Positions 62,025 through 64,000 of a stretch of 64,000 nucleotides of DNA are shown in pieces. The stretch lies in contig SEFZ01000020.1 of the NCBI GenBank assembly GCA_004173185.1, positions 18,132 to 82,131 on the forward strand, given 5' to 3'. The stretch's first letter is position 1. Every line of letters begins with the position of its first letter. A model generated the notes under the pieces. The model had not been told where the DNA came from and did no database searches. It saw only the letters and a program-made list of their open reading frames with translations. Position numbers and translations under genes: made by a program. The DNA is from Sphingomonadales bacterium (GTDB lineage Bacteria; Pseudomonadota; Alphaproteobacteria; Sphingomonadales; Sphingomonadaceae).

Positions 62025-62836
62025 GCATTCCGCCAAGGGTCAAGCGCCTACGCACGCCCCGCGTCCGCCGCGGGATACCACTTCGCACAATCGCTCCCAA
62101 CGCCGTCACCGCGGCCGCATTGTGCTCGGGGCTCACCGCGATCCGCTTCGCGATGGACGCCAAGTGGCATGAGGCCGTGCTGATGGTGCTGATCGCCGGC
62201 ATCCTCGACGGGATCGACGGAAAGGTCGCCCGGATGGTTCGTGGCGAAAGCCGCTTCGGTGCAGAGCTGGACAGCCTGTCAGACGCGATCGCGTTCGGCG
62301 TGGCGCCAGCATTGATCCTCTATCTCTGGTCGCTTCAATATCTCGGCAATTTCGGCTGGATGGTCGCATTGGTCTACGCATTGTTCTGCGTGCTGCGCCT
62401 TGCGCGCTTCAATGCCGGGATCGACAATGAGCAGCCGCACAAGTCCGCAGGTTTCCTGACCGGGGTTCCGGCACCCGCAGGCGCCTTGCTCGCGCTTGCT
62501 CCGCTGTATCTGTGGCTATCGACCGCAGAGCCGCATCTCACTCAGCCCTATCTGGTCGCGCCCTGGACCTTGATGGTCGCGCTGTTGATGATCTCCAGCC
62601 TTGCGACCTATGCGCCGGTAATCCGGCTCAAGCAGCGCATCCGCTTCGAAGTACTGGTGATATTGGCAGCGCTGATCGCCGCTCTCGTCGCGGCGCCCTG
62701 GCCAACGTTAGCCGGGATCGCCTTGCTCTATCTGGCGACAATCCCGTTCAGCATTCGCAGCTATCGCCGGGTCAAGCTGCTGCGCGCATCCCAACCCGGG
62801 CGGGCGAGCGAACCGGAGCCGACGAGCGAGCCGTGA
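62021..62836 (+). CDS. pssA: CDP-diacylglycerol--serine O-phosphatidyltransferase
   Basis: CDP-alcohol motif DGIDGKVARMVRGESRFGAELDSLSD; GTG start overlapping the psd stop. Confidence 0.93.
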   Translation: MSIPPRVKRLRTPRVRRGIPLRTIAPNAVTAAALCSGLTAIRFAMDAKWHEAVLMVLIAGILDGIDGKVARMVRGESRFGAELDSLSDAIAFGVAPALILYLWSLQYLGNFGWMVALVYALFCVLRLARFNAGIDNEQPHKSAGFLTGVPAPAGALLALAPLYLWLSTAEPHLTQPYLVAPWTLMVALLMISSLATYAPVIRLKQRIRFEVLVILAALIAALVAAPWPTLAGIALLYLATIPFSIRSYRRVKLLRASQPGRASEPEPTSEP

Positions 62837-62987
62837 CGCGCGCCGGCCGCATCGGCAGCGCTGGCATGGCAGAAGAAGCGAACAAAGCGCGGTAGCGATG
62901 AAGCTGCGGACGTACGCTGATATAGAGCGTCCAGGCCGAAGCAGCGAAGGCAGTTGCGAAGAGCAGCACGGAAAGCAAAGCAGTCAT
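62772..62987 (-). CDS. Small single-TM protein (71 aa)
   Basis: MTALLSVLLFATAFAASAWTLYISVRPQLHRYRALFASS...; N-terminal hydrophobic helix; preceded by a TTGACA promoter with LexA box. Confidence 0.55.
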   Translation of the reverse strand: MTALLSVLLFATAFAASAWTLYISVRPQLHRYRALFASSAMPALPMRPARVTARSSAPVRSPARVGMRAAA

Positions 62988-63079
62988 TTACCCGGTCCCC
63001 TTTTCGCCAACGCGGCGGGAATCCTAATGATTCCCTACGTTTGGCCCCGCATGACGTTCCTTGTCCGCGTTCTGACCCC

Positions 63080-63108
63080 TGTATGTTCCGCTCATGTTCC
63101 GCTGTCAA
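63080..63108 (-). promoter_or_regulatory. Sigma70-like promoter TTGACA-N17-CATACA overlapping LexA box GTTC-CGCTCAT-GTTC (63085-63099)
   Basis: Minus strand TTGACA (63103-63108), CATACA (63080-63085); LexA box in the spacer. Confidence 0.7.
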
Positions 63109-63170
63109 GCGCTTATGCGTAACGGCAGAACACGTTACTCTGGAAGTATCCGGATGGGAGAATTGGCGGC

Positions 63171-63698
63171 ATGGCGAGGATCGTCTTTGGAATGAACCTC
63201 TCGCTCGACGGTTATGTCGATCATGAGAAATTTGCACCCGACCCGGCGTTGTTCGGCCATTGGATAGAGCATGTGCGCGGCCTGACGGGGAGTATGTATG
63301 GCCGCCGCATGTATGAAGTGATGCGCTATTGGGACCAAGATAAGCCCGAATGGACATCGGAGCATCGCGCCTTCGCGACCGCGTGGCGGAGCCAGCCTAA
63401 ATGGGTTGTGTCGCGCTCGTTGAAGGCAGTCGGCCCCAATGCGACGCTCGTCGGTGATCTTGCGGCCACGATACGCCAGCTCAAGGCCGAGCAGGGCGGG
63501 GAGATTTCGGTTTCCGGGCCGGAACTGGCGCAGAGCGTTACCGATCTTGGCCTTGTCGATGAGTATCGACTCTACTTCCACCCCGTGGTGCTCGGCAGCG
63601 GCAAGCCCTTCTTTGCGGGGCCTCGGCCGCCGCTCCGCCTGGTCGCCAGCGATCCGATCGGTGGGGAGGCCGTTCGTTTGATCTACGTTCCTGCCTAG
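63171..63698 (+). CDS. Dihydrofolate reductase family protein (RibD C-terminal)
   Basis: MARIVFGMNLSLDGYVDHEKFAPDPALFGHWIEHV...SVSGPELAQSVTDLGLVDEYRLYFHPVVLGSGKPFF. Confidence 0.93.
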   Translation: MARIVFGMNLSLDGYVDHEKFAPDPALFGHWIEHVRGLTGSMYGRRMYEVMRYWDQDKPEWTSEHRAFATAWRSQPKWVVSRSLKAVGPNATLVGDLAATIRQLKAEQGGEISVSGPELAQSVTDLGLVDEYRLYFHPVVLGSGKPFFAGPRPPLRLVASDPIGGEAVRLIYVPA

Positions 63699-63712
63699 TT
63701 CTGCCTTGCACT

Positions 63713-63739
63713 GCGCGCCGTTCCCGGCTAACGGCGCGC
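63713..63739 (+). terminator. Hairpin between the DHFR-like gene and rpsB (terminator or leader element)
   Basis: GCGCGCCGTT-CCCGGCT-AACGGCGCGC. Confidence 0.6.
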
Positions 63740-63830
63740 CCTCAACCCCACATGGGAAGCAACATAACCCGGTGCCGAGGCTTTCTCGGTCACTCGCTTC
63801 CCAGAGGATCAACCGGAAGGATATATCCCT

Positions 63831-64000
63831 ATGGCGGCACCTGTCGTCTCCATGCAGGCATTGCTCGAATCGGGCGCACATTTCGGCCACCAGACGCATC
63901 GCTGGAACCCGAAGATGAAGCCTTACATCTTTGGCGACCGTAACGGCGTCCACATCATCGATCTTTCGCAGACCGTTCCGCTCTTCGCGCGCGCACTCGA
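63831..64000 (+). CDS. rpsB: 30S ribosomal protein S2, truncated by window end
   Basis: [56 protein letters not shown]. Confidence 0.96.
   Translation, partial: MAAPVVSMQALLESGAHFGHQTHRWNPKMKPYIFGDRNGVHIIDLSQTVPLFARAL

Overview
The window is ordinary chromosomal DNA from a high-GC alphaproteobacterium; protein content and gene order suggest a sphingomonad (inference). It opens with the 3' end of nuoD and runs through a complex I operon (nuoE to nuoN) carrying four small or unknown accessory genes, followed by birA, coaX and RNase J. After that come: a TipN-like coiled-coil membrane protein with a degenerate Hpt protein; a MoxR/GFA and VWA cluster split by an ABC/DUF2975/XRE module; greB, slt, dapA, smpB, an M13 peptidase, cckA, a single-domain response regulator and recA; a methyltransferase, a GST, a DAACS symporter, a TPR protein, an M24 peptidase and alaS; a CPA2 antiporter and an FAD monooxygenase broken by an in-frame TAG; an M28 peptidase, yqiJ/flotillin, icd, pmtA, psd and pssA; and the start of rpsB. 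I saw no rRNA, tRNA, CRISPR array, transposase or prophage. The most interesting signals are mostly non-coding. (1) A GTTC-N7-GTTC LexA box sits inside a TTGACA promoter facing a 71-aa single-TM protein, and a second box precedes recA. (2) A nested multi-hairpin RNA-like element with an alternative pairing lies downstream of recA. (3) Two AATTTAAG-N5-CTTAAATT operators separate an ABC exporter from a DUF2975/XRE pair. (4) birA appears to start at CTG in a CTGA overlap with nuoN. (5) Two adjacent minus-strand genes share a leader/promoter sequence.
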